NCBI GenBank assembly: GCA_009760855.2
Contig: WPIO01000110.1
Location: 62,001 to 126,000, forward strand
Length of the DNA stretch: 64,000 nucleotides
Direction: 5' to 3'
Origin: Cristatella mucedo
Lineage: Eukaryota > Bryozoa > Phylactolaemata > Cristatellidae
Below are positions 54,453 to 64,000 of this stretch, one piece after another. The translations under genes were made by a program, and so were the position numbers. The notes beneath the pieces are model-generated. The model did not search any database. It had not been told where the DNA came from and was given only the letters and a program-made list of their open reading frames with translations. Each line of letters begins with the position of its first letter. Within the stretch, counting starts at the first letter, position 1.

Positions 54453-57440
54453 TCAAAGATTTCGTCTTCGGACTGGCTTTACCAGCCTGCCAGACCTTGT
54501 TGTCGTTTGACCTTGAGAGGTGTGCATCTCATCGGCAATACTTGGAGACTGATCTTGAACTGCAGGTGTAGGTTTTGGTAAACCTCGGGAACTGCTAGGA
54601 TATTCGCTGTTGGTGACCTGTGGATCGGTGTCATACGGTCGAAGATGCCTTCTGTTCCGCCGAAGAGTCCTGCTATTGTCAGTTTCCACGACAAACGACC
54701 GAGGGATCCTTGCTTGAGCTGTCACCTTTGCCTGTGTGTTCCAGCTGTTTTCACCATCAGTCCGCACTAGTACTGGTTGGCCGGGTTGAAGAGGTGGAAG
54801 TGGGCAAGCAGAATGATGGCGATCGTGGTAGTGCTGTTTAAGCTCTTTTGCACGGTCGTAGTTGAGTTGCACTTTTTCCTTTCCAGGCCATAGTGGTTCG
54901 ACATTCCGAGAGAGCACTGGCAACGTCGTCCTAATCTGCCGTCCCATGATCAGTTGTACCGGGTTGAAGCCTGTAGAGGTGCATGGCGTCGACCTCTGTA
55001 TCATTAATGCAAGGCACGGATCAGGCTGCCTCACAATAGATTTGGCAGTTTGCCCCGCTCTTTCCACTTCTGCGTTCACTTTTGGAAAATGTGGGCTGGT
55101 AGTAACATGTTTGAACCCATATCGTCTCGCGAAATCTCCAAATTCGTGGGATGAAAATTGTGGACCATTGTCAGACTGCAACGACTCTGGTATGCCCCAG
55201 CGAGCAAATATGATCTGAAGTTCGGCCACAACTTCTTTGGTCGTCGATTTAGATACTGGATAGTTATTTCCATATATCTGGAGTACAAGTCGACCACAAT
55301 CAGGTGCTGTCGTCCCTCGTGTTCGAAGAGATCGGTAGTGACTGGTTGCCAAGGAACCCTGGGCAACGGTGTAAGGATGAGTGGCTCATGTAGTTGTCTC
55401 CTCCGGTTCTTTTGACAGAAGCTGCAGGAATCGACAAATGTCTTAACGTCTCGGCTAATTCCTAGCCAGTATACACACGACCTTGCTCGGTTCCTACATT
55501 TGGTCACCCTCTGGTGGCCGTTGTGGATCCGCTCGAACAGAAAGGCCTGAAGGCTTTGAGTGATGTATATGCGAACGTCATACAGTAGTAATCCATTTGA
55601 CACAGAAAGATGGCTACTTATGGTGAAGTACTTCCGCAAGGTTTTCGGTAGGCCCTTGCTCGATTTAGGCCACCCTGACAGCTTATACTTTATGACAGCC
55701 TGTAGCTCACTGTCGTCAGCAGTAGCCTGTTTTCCTTCGCTCAATCGAGCTACTGAAAGCGATTGAGAAACAACTGTGCTCTGGTAGAATTGAACGACCT
55801 CGGTTTGGTCGTGTTCCTCACTTCCACACAGTGGTGCTCTTGACAAGGTATCAGCGATCACAAGGGTCTTCCCCGGCACATATACGGTGTGAGGGTTAAA
55901 ACTCATCTTTCGCATCAATAGGCGTTGGCATCAAACCGGAACCTGGTCGAGGACTTTAGTCGTAAGCAATGGTATTGGCAGTTTATGGTCAGTACGAAGC
56001 TCGAAAGAAGGCAGACCAATATGGAATTGACTGAACTTCTCGCACGCCCGCACCGCCGCAAGGCACTCTTTTTCAATCTGAGCGTATCTCGTTTCGGCGC
56101 CTGACAACGTGGGGGATGCAAATGCGACCGGTCGCACATCTTGCTCTCCCGATTCATGGCAGTGCAGCAGAACGGCTCCCAGACCGTAGCTACTGGCATC
56201 GGCAATGACAATCACCAACTGTTTTGGGTCAAACTAAGCCAACACTGGTGCCTTAGTTAAAAACAACTTTGCGTCCAGGAATGCATTCTTCTTGCTATGC
56301 CTCCAGTACCAAACTGAGTCAGACGAGAGAAGGTCATTTAGCGGTTTTGAGACCGTGGCCAGATTCGGCACAAACCGGCCGAGGTAGTTCATCATACCAA
56401 GGCATCTCTTTAGCTCGGTTATGTTTGTTGGATCGGGGAGGTTGAGGATGGCTTCTATTTGTTCGTCTGACGGCCGGAAGCAGCTGGCATCAATAACATG
56501 TTCTAAGAAAGTAAAGCTGGCTGGCGGAATATAATTTTGTCTGTATTCAACTTGAGGCCCGACTCTGAAATTTCGGAGATAACACGACACGATCTATCTT
56601 CATGTTCAGCCGCCGCGGTTCCATTAATCAAAATATCGTCCATGTAAATGGCTACACCTTCGATCTCACCCAAGAGGTCATGCATCAGTCGCTGAAAGAT
56701 CTCTGGCGCTCTAGTTATGCCAAAGGGCAGCCGGAGAAAACAAAAACGTCCAAACGGTGTTATAAACGTTGTTAAGCGAGTGCTCTCATGGGACAATGGA
56801 ATAGCCCAAAAGCCGCTGGAGGCGTCCAATTTTGAAAACATTGTAACACAAACAAGGTGAGGCAAAATCTCATCAAGCATGGGTAGCACGTACCTTTCAC
56901 GAACCACTGCTTGATTTAAGCAGTTCAAGTCGACACAAAGGCGCACTTTGCAATTGGGCTTCAGGACCGGTACGATTGGGGAGCACCACTCGGTCGGCTC
57001 CGATACACATTCCACGATGCCGTTCTTCTCCATTCGAAGAAGTTTGTTCTTTACCAAAGGGAACAGCGGTCTGGGTAAGCGGCGGGCTTTATGTAGGCAG
57101 TATGTTTCGACATCAGATTTGAGACGAATTTTCACCGCCTGGCATCGCATCAATCTGATCTCTTCAAATACCGGGTCTCACACAACAGTCTCCTCTACGC
57201 TGAGTTTAATCAGTCCGATTAACAGAGAAGTTTGTCGGCTGAGGAGATTATTTCCTGCTCCAGTGACTACGTAGACTGCAGAAGATAAATCGTTTCTTTC
57301 CGCTTTAACCTCGCTTTGAAGGTACCCTTACAAGCCTGGCGGTTGTAGACGCTGAGTAATTTTGATGCTGTGGGCTCGAGGTAAGGTGGTCGTAGCAGTC
57401 GACCATACGTGTCTTCCGTAATGGTGGTTACGTCAGCGAC
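54453..57440 (-). pseudogene. pol: Gypsy pol: protease remnant, reverse transcriptase, RNase H, integrase
   Basis: Protease remnant near 57,400 (VADVTTITEDTY; the catalytic D-S-G is mutated). Reverse transcriptase 56,503-57,153 with LCVDLNCLNQAV, TRLTTFITPFGRFCFLRLPF and the YMDD catalytic motif, then 56,234-56,590 (LKRCLGMMNYLGRFV). RNase H at 55,931-56,218 (IADASSYGLGAVL … YAQIEKECLA). Integrase: HNGHQRVTKCRNRA zinc-binding part and CSFCQKNRR, D,D,E core pieces in 55,076-55,918 and 54,453-55,352 (SDNGPQFSS, NAEVERAGQT). Five or more frame changes, so inactive as read. Confidence 0.85.
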
Positions 57441-57450
57441 ACTATTTTAA

Positions 57451-58260
57451 ATGAAATGGTCATTCAATACCCGAACAAATCCACTTGCCAGGGTGATGAT
57501 TGCTAAAATTAGGGCTTGTTTAGATAAGGATACCACGTCCAAGTTGGTCCATGCATTCGTGACATCTCGTCTCGACTTCTGCAACTCACTGCTTACTGGC
57601 CTACCAGCATGTGCGATCAGGCGATTGCAGCTGGTGCAAAACTCTGCAGCTAGGCTTGTCTGTCGTGAGCATCGCAGTTGCCACATTACTCCACTTCTCG
57701 CCGACCTGCACTGGTTACCAGTCAAGCAACGGATTGACTTCAAGGTTTTGTCGCTCACTTTTAGGTCTCTTCATTCTATGGCTCCAGCCTATCTTTCAGA
57801 GATACTACCCCATCAGGCAAAGCATCGTACCACTCGCTTTTCGGAATCCAACAGTCTAGAAATACCTCGCACAAACCTTAAATCCTTTGGAGACCGTGCA
57901 TTTAGCTCGCATGCTCCCACAGCCTGGAACTCCCTCCAGACCTGCATCAGAACATCCCCTGACCTGACCACATTTAAAAGAAACTTAAAAACATACCTAT
58001 TTAGGACAGCATTTAGTGGGTCCTTGTGATTCGTCCTCGATGTGCTTATGCGTGCTGACACTGTTCATGCTGCCACTAACCACATTTGCATGCTGACCCA
58101 GTGCATGTAACCCCTAACCATGTTATTCATTTTGTTTGTTTTTCAAGCATGATTTTACTTACTATTCTATTGCGTATCACTTTGCAGCAAATGTAAAGCG
58201 CCTAGAAAGAGATTAAGTTCTCTGAGGGCGCTTTATCAAGTGCAATATTATTATTATTAT
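57451..58260 (+). mobile_element. CR1/L2-like LINE 3' end inserted in the Gypsy element
   Basis: The best-preserved LINE copy in the window: 192 codons open (57,451-58,029) from TTSKLVHAFVTSRLDFCNSL through HITPLLADLHWLPVKQRIDF to LFRTAFSGSL. The 3' untranslated region ends with AAAGCGCC … GGCGCTTT and (ATT)n. It lies opposite to the Gypsy strand, between its gag zinc knuckle and protease. Conserved frame suggests fairly recent insertion. Confidence 0.85.
58220..58260 (+). repeat. LINE 3' (ATT)n tail next to the hairpin
   Basis: GAGGGCGCTTTATCAAGTGC is followed by AATATTATTATTATTAT. The same end is seen at 15,985 and 47,690. Confidence 0.7.
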
Positions 58261-58981
58261 ATGATGCCCTTGCCGAGTGGCACTCCACCGCTACAAGCTT
58301 TGTGACGGCATCCAAGCTGCAGCTGTCACCGTCTGATTCAGCCTCAATCTGTCTTATTTTAGTGTTGGGTTTTCGGTGTGATTTGGACCCCACTGCATAG
58401 TGTCTCAATTTCCCACAGGTATTGCAACCGCGGTCTCGCTCTGTGTCCAGAAGTCTGAGCCGAGCTGCAGTTCCGGCAGCTGTTAGCATCTTTCACGTCA
58501 TCAAAAAGCCTCTTCTACGGTCTGTGCGTCTGGTTGCCTCTAAGATGCCGCCAGGCTCAGGACAGTCGGACTGTGGTCGCCGACGAACCTCAGAGACATT
58601 TGAAATCGGGTGCCGCAGACTCAGCTGTGTTTTTACCGTCTCCGTCTGAGGCGCTTTTTGTACTGCTAAAGTCAACGTATGGTCGGCGATTAGTTGCAGG
58701 GCTTCTGAAAGTATAAGGTCGGACAAGCCCACAACCAGGCGATCTTGAACCAAATCATCTTTCATCGCGCCGTATTCCCAGTGTGAAGATAAATCAAGTA
58801 GTGCGCTTATGAATTCATCGGCAGGTTCCGCCGGAGGTTGACAGCGGCGGTTGAACATAGCCCGATCGTCGATAATATTCCTTCGCCGTATGAAATAATT
58901 ATCAAACATGCCCAAGATGAGATCCAATGTCCTCACTTGGTTGACCTCATAGGTAAAGGTGTCCGAGAATGGCAGTGCCAA
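58261..58981 (-). pseudogene. gag: Gypsy gag with zinc-knuckle remnant
   Basis: 58,493-58,981 encodes a capsid-type helical region (FNRRCQPPAEPADEFISALL, LVQDRLVVGLSD), as in Ty3/Gypsy gag. In another frame at 58,400-58,450 is CNTCGKLRHYA, a CCHC knuckle (usual C-x2-C-x4-H-x4-C) whose last positions are altered. The 5' end is truncated, with TTG where the start would be expected. The LINE insertion follows directly. Confidence 0.7.
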
Positions 58982-59014
58982 TTCAAGTGAAATTCTTTAA
59001 GTGCTATTGTCGCA

Positions 59015-59480
59015 GAGTGTGATGTCATATGCAATAAAAAAGGAACTTTCTGCTGGATCAGGATTTCTTTCGTTGCATGGTAGAATGCAAAGGATTGTGG
59101 TGGATTGCGGTATTGGCCTGGGCCACTGCAATCTTATTTCAGTGGATTTCGTGAGAACGCGTGAGCAGAATCGCAAGGAATTTTCTGTGTACAATGTAAG
59201 TTACCGTAGTTTGGTGTTCCAAACTTTTTTGGCCTGAGGGAAGCTGATTTGTGGCGGATTTGACGGGAACAAGGATCGATTGCAGTGGATTGGGGTTCAG
59301 GCGGCCGGCGTCAAAGCTCATTTGCTTAAGTGCTCGTGCTAGCAGCGACATGAAATTTCGCAGACAGATAAATTCGAGCAGGTAATACGATGTAAGCCCA
59401 AAATTTGAGCTCAGCAAGGCTTACGTTTTGTTTTCGTTAGCCAAATTAGAGTGGATTAAGGGGGTTTTCGGTAATTCGTC
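59015..59480. repeat. Degenerate 175-bp satellite (right part)
   Basis: Cores at about 59,110, 59,285 and 59,460 continue the 175-bp spacing (GGTATTGGCCTGGGCCACTG). Shared words such as CATATGCAAT near 59,030 match 54,035. This is the continuation of 52,160-54,300 after the Gypsy insertion. Confidence 0.65.
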
Positions 59481-60209
59481 GAACCCTAATGCAGCAGGAT
59501 CACTGCCCTCGAGTCACCTTTCACTTGAGGCTCCATTGAGAGATTTTAGGATATAGGCCCGCCCGGAACGTCCCGGCTAGGCCAGAACTTACCAGTGCAC
59601 AGGGCCTCACCGGTTTCAAGGAGCACCAATAAAAATGCTTCATTGCCTCCACTGCGGCTCTGTCCTTGAACTTGCTGTGGCTCGTGGTAAAGAAAAAGGC
59701 AATAGCAGCTTGCATCGTGATTGACGAAGGTTTTCACACCCATTAATTTTGCAACAAGAAGGTAAGCGTCTGCTGGCCTACCTCAGATAGCTGCGTCTGC
59801 GCCTTGAGCTTGCAGTTTCGCCTTATAAGACTGCTCTGTGATTTATTCGGCAGGGTCCCACTGCGTTTTGCATCGAATCGAAGCTTCCGGCTTTCTAAGG
59901 CACCCTGCTGGTAGGTGCCTCTCATTCTGCGTCCGAGGATGTTTTTTTTACTGCATTTTACTCATAGCTTGTCAGCTGCCTCTTGTCATTGAGCGAAGAC
60001 ATTGGTGCTCCATCATCGCCGAGCCAAAACCCGCCGCTTCCAGTCCATCTGATCCGTAAAATCCTACCACAAGTGTCGCCCGGACCCAGGGCTGCAATTC
60101 GGGGCTCATCCATTCCCACTTAGTAAAGGGCGGCGCTCCCCTTGCGTTCTCTTTCTATCGTTCTAAAGCCACCACTCGCATGGTGACTCGCAGGATTTAA
60201 AACTCTGTC
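59481..60209. other. Spacer without a recognised feature
   Basis: No gene, RNA or repeat is supported between the satellite and the LINE fragment. Confidence 0.3.
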
Positions 60210-62010
60210 CGGTTGTCATTTGTACTGAACTGCTTGGATCAAATTAGATGTGGCATCCCCGTCTATACGAGCTCGAATTTTAGCAATATTATGAAGCTGT
60301 AAGGAGGCAGACTTCACTGTGGAGCTGATATGGTCGTTTAATGAAAGGTCACTTTTGAACGTGATACCTAAGTTCTGTGCAGATTCAACAGGCTGGCAGA
60401 GCCAATTTTGAGCGTTAGGTTTTCCAATCTCCGAATTAGTAGAAGCAGGTAGAAGCAGGGCAATAGTGATAGGTTCCGAAGAACTAGTTGTCTTCTTTGA
60501 TTGCGATATGAACTTGAGGACGAGGTCACGAGTGCCCTGCGTGAGTGTAGACATTGAGGTGCTGCATGGAGTTGAGGGGCAGCATTCCAGGGGGGATGCT
60601 GCCCCCTTAGGCGTCGACTCCCTGATCCTGTTTATTTTCTTCACAAGGAATAAGCGATCGGCTAGATTGTTACAGGGATCGTCAGGTGAGGAGCTATCCT
60701 GGAAGCGGTTGAGGAGATGGTTGATTGTTAAAATCAGCATTTTTGGATTGTGTATCCGTGATTAAACAATATTTTCACAGAAGCTAGACTTGGCCTTTGC
60801 TAGGATCGACTGGTACGATCTAATATAGTCCTCGTATGCCTGTCGATTGACAGTAAGACGTGATCTTGCGTATGCTTTTTTAAGCTTGGGCTTGTTAGAT
60901 ATAGCTAGTTTAACATTCGTGGTAAACCATATGCAGTCTGGGTGTGAGCGTGCTGTGAGCTTAGTCAGGGGTGCGAATTCGTCGAGCAAGTGAGCTAGTG
61001 TCGTGTTACAGCAATCTACCAATGATGACAGGTCTGAAGAGAGATTGAACAGCTGAGGTGAAGCAGATATTCTCGAACGGACAGCATCGACGTCAACGGT
61101 CTTAAGGCTATCAGATTCACATGTAATTTTAGATCATGAGGAGGAGGAGGCACACATTGCAGCCTGAATCTGATCATTTTGTGATCAGATAAGCATGATG
61201 TGGGAATAACTGTTGGTGACAGAGTACAGTTTTATGAAAAATTTGCGTCCAATGTGTGACCCTTGATGTGAGTCAGACAATTCACATGAGCCGCAAGAGA
61301 CAATAAGTCAGTCAGTGCACGAAATTCAGTGCTGAAGGCGTCAGATAAGCTTTCAAAATGAATGCCTCGTTCGAAAGACTGATTCAAGGGCACTGGAAAC
61401 TGCTAAAAATTCAGGGAGGAATGTGCGACATTGGTGACTTAGCCACCAGTTTAAATTGATCTAGTGGTATGAATGAAAGAGTAGCCAGTTGGCCAGGTTG
61501 AGCCATGTGTGACAAATATATGAGCCCAGAACCTCCTAGGCCAACGCTAGTTCAGTCATGAGGACATAGCAGATGCATATTTAATTGCTGCTCTGTGGGG
61601 TTGTGTTTTGAAATCGTTTCAGGATAGGCTTAGGCTGCAGATATTGGGAGGATGCCGCCAGTAGACTGACTGTTACATTCAACCGGCTCTAAAATTCAGA
61701 AGTTGTCTCCATCTTCCATTTGCAGAGGCTATAGCTCTATGTAATTCGCTGATGTTAATTTTAGGCAACCTTGTCAAGCAGAGGTCAACGAGCTCTAGCC
61801 ACAGTCACACTTCTGCAACCACTACAGCCAGCGTTCCATCCTGGACAGTGCTACCCAATAACATCGGATTGATCGTGCTCAAGTTTCGGAGGCCTTCAGA
61901 AGCAATCGAGCCGGCAAGCAGAAGCTCTTCCATAGTCATCGTACCCTGGCAAGCAACTTTGAAGTCCTTTGCACTGCTGACACACTTGCATTACTGCTAA
62001 AGATTAAGGG
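60210..62010 (-). mobile_element. CR1/L2-like LINE fragment with endonuclease and thumb parts, internally deleted
   Basis: On the minus strand, an endonuclease-type segment is readable near 61,150-61,480 (HIKGHTLD, then SDHKMIRF, the conserved Ser-Asp-His of APE-type endonucleases). A linker is open at 60,762-61,022 (DEFAPLTKLTARSHPDCIWF). Then, after a jump that removes most reverse transcriptase motifs, the thumb part appears (LGITFKSDLSLNDHISSTVK; LQLHNIAKIRA). Frames are broken. The part from 61,500 to 62,010 still fits a broken endonuclease domain. It lacks the 3' tail. Confidence 0.6.
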
Positions 62011-62071
62011 CCGATTGACTGTTAATCTCAAGCTCTTTAATTGAGGCCGAAACTTAACCAACGCCCCGAGG

Positions 62072-63295
62072 ATGCACTCAGGCGAGAGGCTGCATCTCTG
62101 CCATCATTGCGGCAAAGGGTTCACTTACCCCTCCCGCCTGACGTCCCACATGCGCATCCACACTGGTGAGAAGCCCCATGTTTGTGATCACTGTGGCAAA
62201 AGGTTTGCCGAAGCCGGCAACCTGACGGTCCACATGCGCACCCACACCGGCGAGAGGCCTTATGCCTGCATTCACTGTGGCAAACAATTTGCAGAAGCCG
62301 GCTACCTTTCGATCCACATGCGCACTCACACGGGTGAGAGGCCTTATGTCTGCAATCTGTGTGGCAAACGGTTTTCACAAGCCAACAGCCTGACGATCCA
62401 CATGCGCACTCACACGGGTGAGAGGCCTTATGTCTGCAATCTGTGTGACAAACGGTTTGCACATGCCAGCAGCCTGACTATTCACATGCGCACCCACACG
62501 GGTGAGAGGCCTTATGCCTGCATTCACTGTGGGAAACGGTTTGCAGAAGCCGGTAACCTAACGATCCACATGCGCACTCACACGGGTGAGAGGCCTCACG
62601 TCTGCAGTCATTGTGGCAAACGGTTTGCACATGCTGGCAACCTGACGATCCACACGCGCACTCACACGGGCGAGAGGCCTCATGTCTGCATTCAATGTGG
62701 CAAACGGTTTGCAGAAGCTAGCAAAGTACGGATCCACATGCGCACTCACACGAATGAGAGACCTTACGTCTGCGAGCGTTGTGGCAAACAGTTTGCACAA
62801 GCCGGCCAACTAATGATGCACCAGCGCACTCACACGGGTGAGAGGCCTCACGCCTGCAATCTTTGTGGCAGACGGTTTTCACTAGCCGGCAACCTGAAGA
62901 TCCACATGCGCACTCACACGGGCGAGAGGCCTCACGTCTGCAATCATTGTGGCATACGGTTTGCACATGCCAGCAGCCTGACTAGTCACATGCGCACCCA
63001 CACGGGCGAAAGGCCTCACATCTGCAATCATTGTGGCAAACGGTTTGCAGAAGCCGGCAACCTAACGATCCATATGCGCACTCACACGGGTGAGAGGCCT
63101 CACGTTTGCACTCTTTGTGGCAAACGATTTTCACGAGTCAGCAGCCGGACGATCCACATGCGCACTCACACGGGCGAGAGGCCTCACATCTGCAATTATT
63201 GTGGCAAACGGTTTGCACATGCCGGCAACCTGACGAGCCACACGCGCACCCACACGGGCGAGAGCATGCAGACTAAAGGACAGCAACAACATTGA
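62072..63295 (+). CDS. C2H2 zinc-finger protein with 14 tandem fingers (407 aa)
   Basis: Fourteen C-x2-C-x12-H-x3-H fingers of 28 residues with TGE(R/K)P linkers, almost without other sequence; the end is a short Gln-rich tail. Such proteins bind DNA or RNA in the nucleus. Fingers are very similar (CGKRFAEAGNLTIHMRTHTG and variants), showing recent 84-bp duplications. Variation is concentrated at the helix positions that read bases. The ORF starts inside a finger linker (MHSGERL), and an in-frame stop lies 18 bases upstream, so the true 5' part is either another exon or lost. No KRAB, SCAN or other effector domain is visible. Confidence 0.8.
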   Translation: MHSGERLHLCHHCGKGFTYPSRLTSHMRIHTGEKPHVCDHCGKRFAEAGNLTVHMRTHTGERPYACIHCGKQFAEAGYLSIHMRTHTGERPYVCNLCGKRFSQANSLTIHMRTHTGERPYVCNLCDKRFAHASSLTIHMRTHTGERPYACIHCGKRFAEAGNLTIHMRTHTGERPHVCSHCGKRFAHAGNLTIHTRTHTGERPHVCIQCGKRFAEASKVRIHMRTHTNERPYVCERCGKQFAQAGQLMMHQRTHTGERPHACNLCGRRFSLAGNLKIHMRTHTGERPHVCNHCGIRFAHASSLTSHMRTHTGERPHICNHCGKRFAEAGNLTIHMRTHTGERPHVCTLCGKRFSRVSSRTIHMRTHTGERPHICNYCGKRFAHAGNLTSHTRTHTGESMQTKGQQQH

Positions 63296-64000
63296 GATAA
63301 GAAAAAGCTGACCCTGAAAGAGCCGCCCTATTAATCAGCAAGACCAGACAGGACAGTAAGACTCTACCATGCGTCTTCAAGAGCAGGATGACTGAGCCTT
63401 CTCGAGGACAACTATGCATAATTTGCCTTGAGGCCACAGCAAAACTCGGAGAGAGAGACGAGGACGAGAAAGACGGATAGAAGGGAGAGATTGAGAGTAT
63501 CTATATGCAAGGCGCCCCAAGCTTTTGAAGCTGGAGGTCCACTGGCACCAGCCTCTTAAGCAGTCACTCGATCAGGCTTATGAGACAGCGGCTCGAGTAT
63601 TACCTTCTGTACCCGTCGCGGTCTTTTTTCTAGCATGGCCGAATTTTGCTATTCAGAATGATTGGTAGCGATTTTCCATCAGACCGTGCATCAAAACAGC
63701 TGTTTTGCAAAGGTCTTGGAATTAACAGCCGTGTCATGGTTTGAACGTTTTTATAATGCCAAACAAATAAACCACGTCGCCTCCAAGCGTTGGTGCGTAT
63801 CGGCTGATTATTTTATAATTAAACCTACGATATTTTCTGTAATATTTAATGAATCCGCAGTTTCGTGGCACCTATTGTAGATGTGGTAGCTTTATCGTGG
63901 CATGAAAATATGCAAGGCCGTTGAAAAATATCGCAGGAAAAGTGCCACGTGCTGCTACGTGAAATTTAGGTGGTAAACCCTTAACACTGCTGCTTGGTAT
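63296..64000. other. 3' flank of the zinc-finger ORF
   Basis: Non-coding. AATAAA at about 63,766 could serve as a polyadenylation signal. A short purine-rich GAGA stretch lies near 63,450-63,500. Nothing else is recognised. Confidence 0.3.

Larger units (their letters stand above)
54309..58990 (-). mobile_element. Ty3/Gypsy retrotransposon, 5'-truncated, with an internal LINE
   Basis: Gag, protease, reverse transcriptase, RNase H and integrase remnants lie in this order on the minus strand. A short 3' LTR (54,309-54,422; TGTGATAAC … TTATCA) follows a polypurine tract (CGAGGGAAGG). No matching 5' LTR exists before 59,000, where satellite resumes, so the left end of the transcript was lost. 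The element splits the 175-bp satellite. Frames are broken throughout. Confidence 0.85.

Noticed and set aside
59001-59237. Short open frames in the satellite and the 52-54 kb region
   Set aside because: They are not conserved between monomers and arise from the AT/GC-balanced repeat by chance.
62078-62966. Minus-strand open frames opposite the zinc fingers
   Set aside because: They are shadows of the 84-bp repeats, with periodic sequence and no independent motif.
62072-63241. CRISPR-like array of regular repeats
   Set aside because: The 84-bp period is coding (28-residue zinc fingers), and the genome is eukaryotic.

Overview
This window comes from an animal genome, most likely a marine or other aquatic invertebrate; the phylum cannot be fixed from sequence alone. 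The animal assignment rests on intron-containing genes, a C2H2 zinc-finger ORF, long (AC)n and (GA)n microsatellites, CR1/L2-like LINE fragments, tRNA-headed SINEs, a Ty3/Gypsy element and an endogenised double-jelly-roll virus-like element. The multi-exon secreted proteins with cysteine-rich PAN/apple-like modules resemble families common in lophotrochozoans (inference).

Region 1, 1 to about 20,200: an AT-rich, gene-dense block that is a decayed Polinton/Maverick- or adintovirus-like element. Recognisable genes are a YqaJ-type nuclease, major capsid protein, two tandem penton-like proteins, a packaging ATPase, an adenain-like protease behind a zinc ribbon, a phospholipase-A2-domain virion protein, an HNH-AP2 nuclease, three tandem fibre-like genes built on phage-tail-fibre-type repeats, four tandem small paralogues, and a protein-primed family B DNA polymerase interrupted by a LINE. 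Almost every gene is broken by frameshifts or stops. A TATATAG(A/G)AA-like motif sits directly against most start codons. The left end lies outside the window, and no integrase or terminal inverted repeat is visible.

Region 2, about 20,200 to 48,900: host DNA with microsatellites and a tandem gene family. Two complete seven-exon paralogues (27,470-32,609 and 40,717-46,872, + strand) have identical intron phases and encode secreted proteins of 393 and 409 residues. Remains of a third locus, with flanks and part of an intron but no recognised exon, lie at 22,690-25,830. Introns and spacers hold LINE fragments, SINEs whose 3' tail matches the LINE tail, a DNA-transposon-like insertion with telomere-like repeats, and a truncated duplicate of exon 3.

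Region 3, about 48,900 to 64,000: repeats. A broken cysteine-rich TE-associated-type coding relic is followed by about two copies of a 940-bp tandem repeat. Then comes a degenerate satellite of about 175 bp that is split by a 5'-truncated Ty3/Gypsy element, itself carrying a LINE insertion. A longer LINE fragment follows, abutting a 14-finger C2H2 ORF (62,072-63,295).

How the parts relate: the element genes together describe a complete capsid, packaging, maturation, entry and replication set, but decay makes function as encoded unlikely. The best candidates for active host genes are the two seven-exon paralogues and the zinc-finger ORF.
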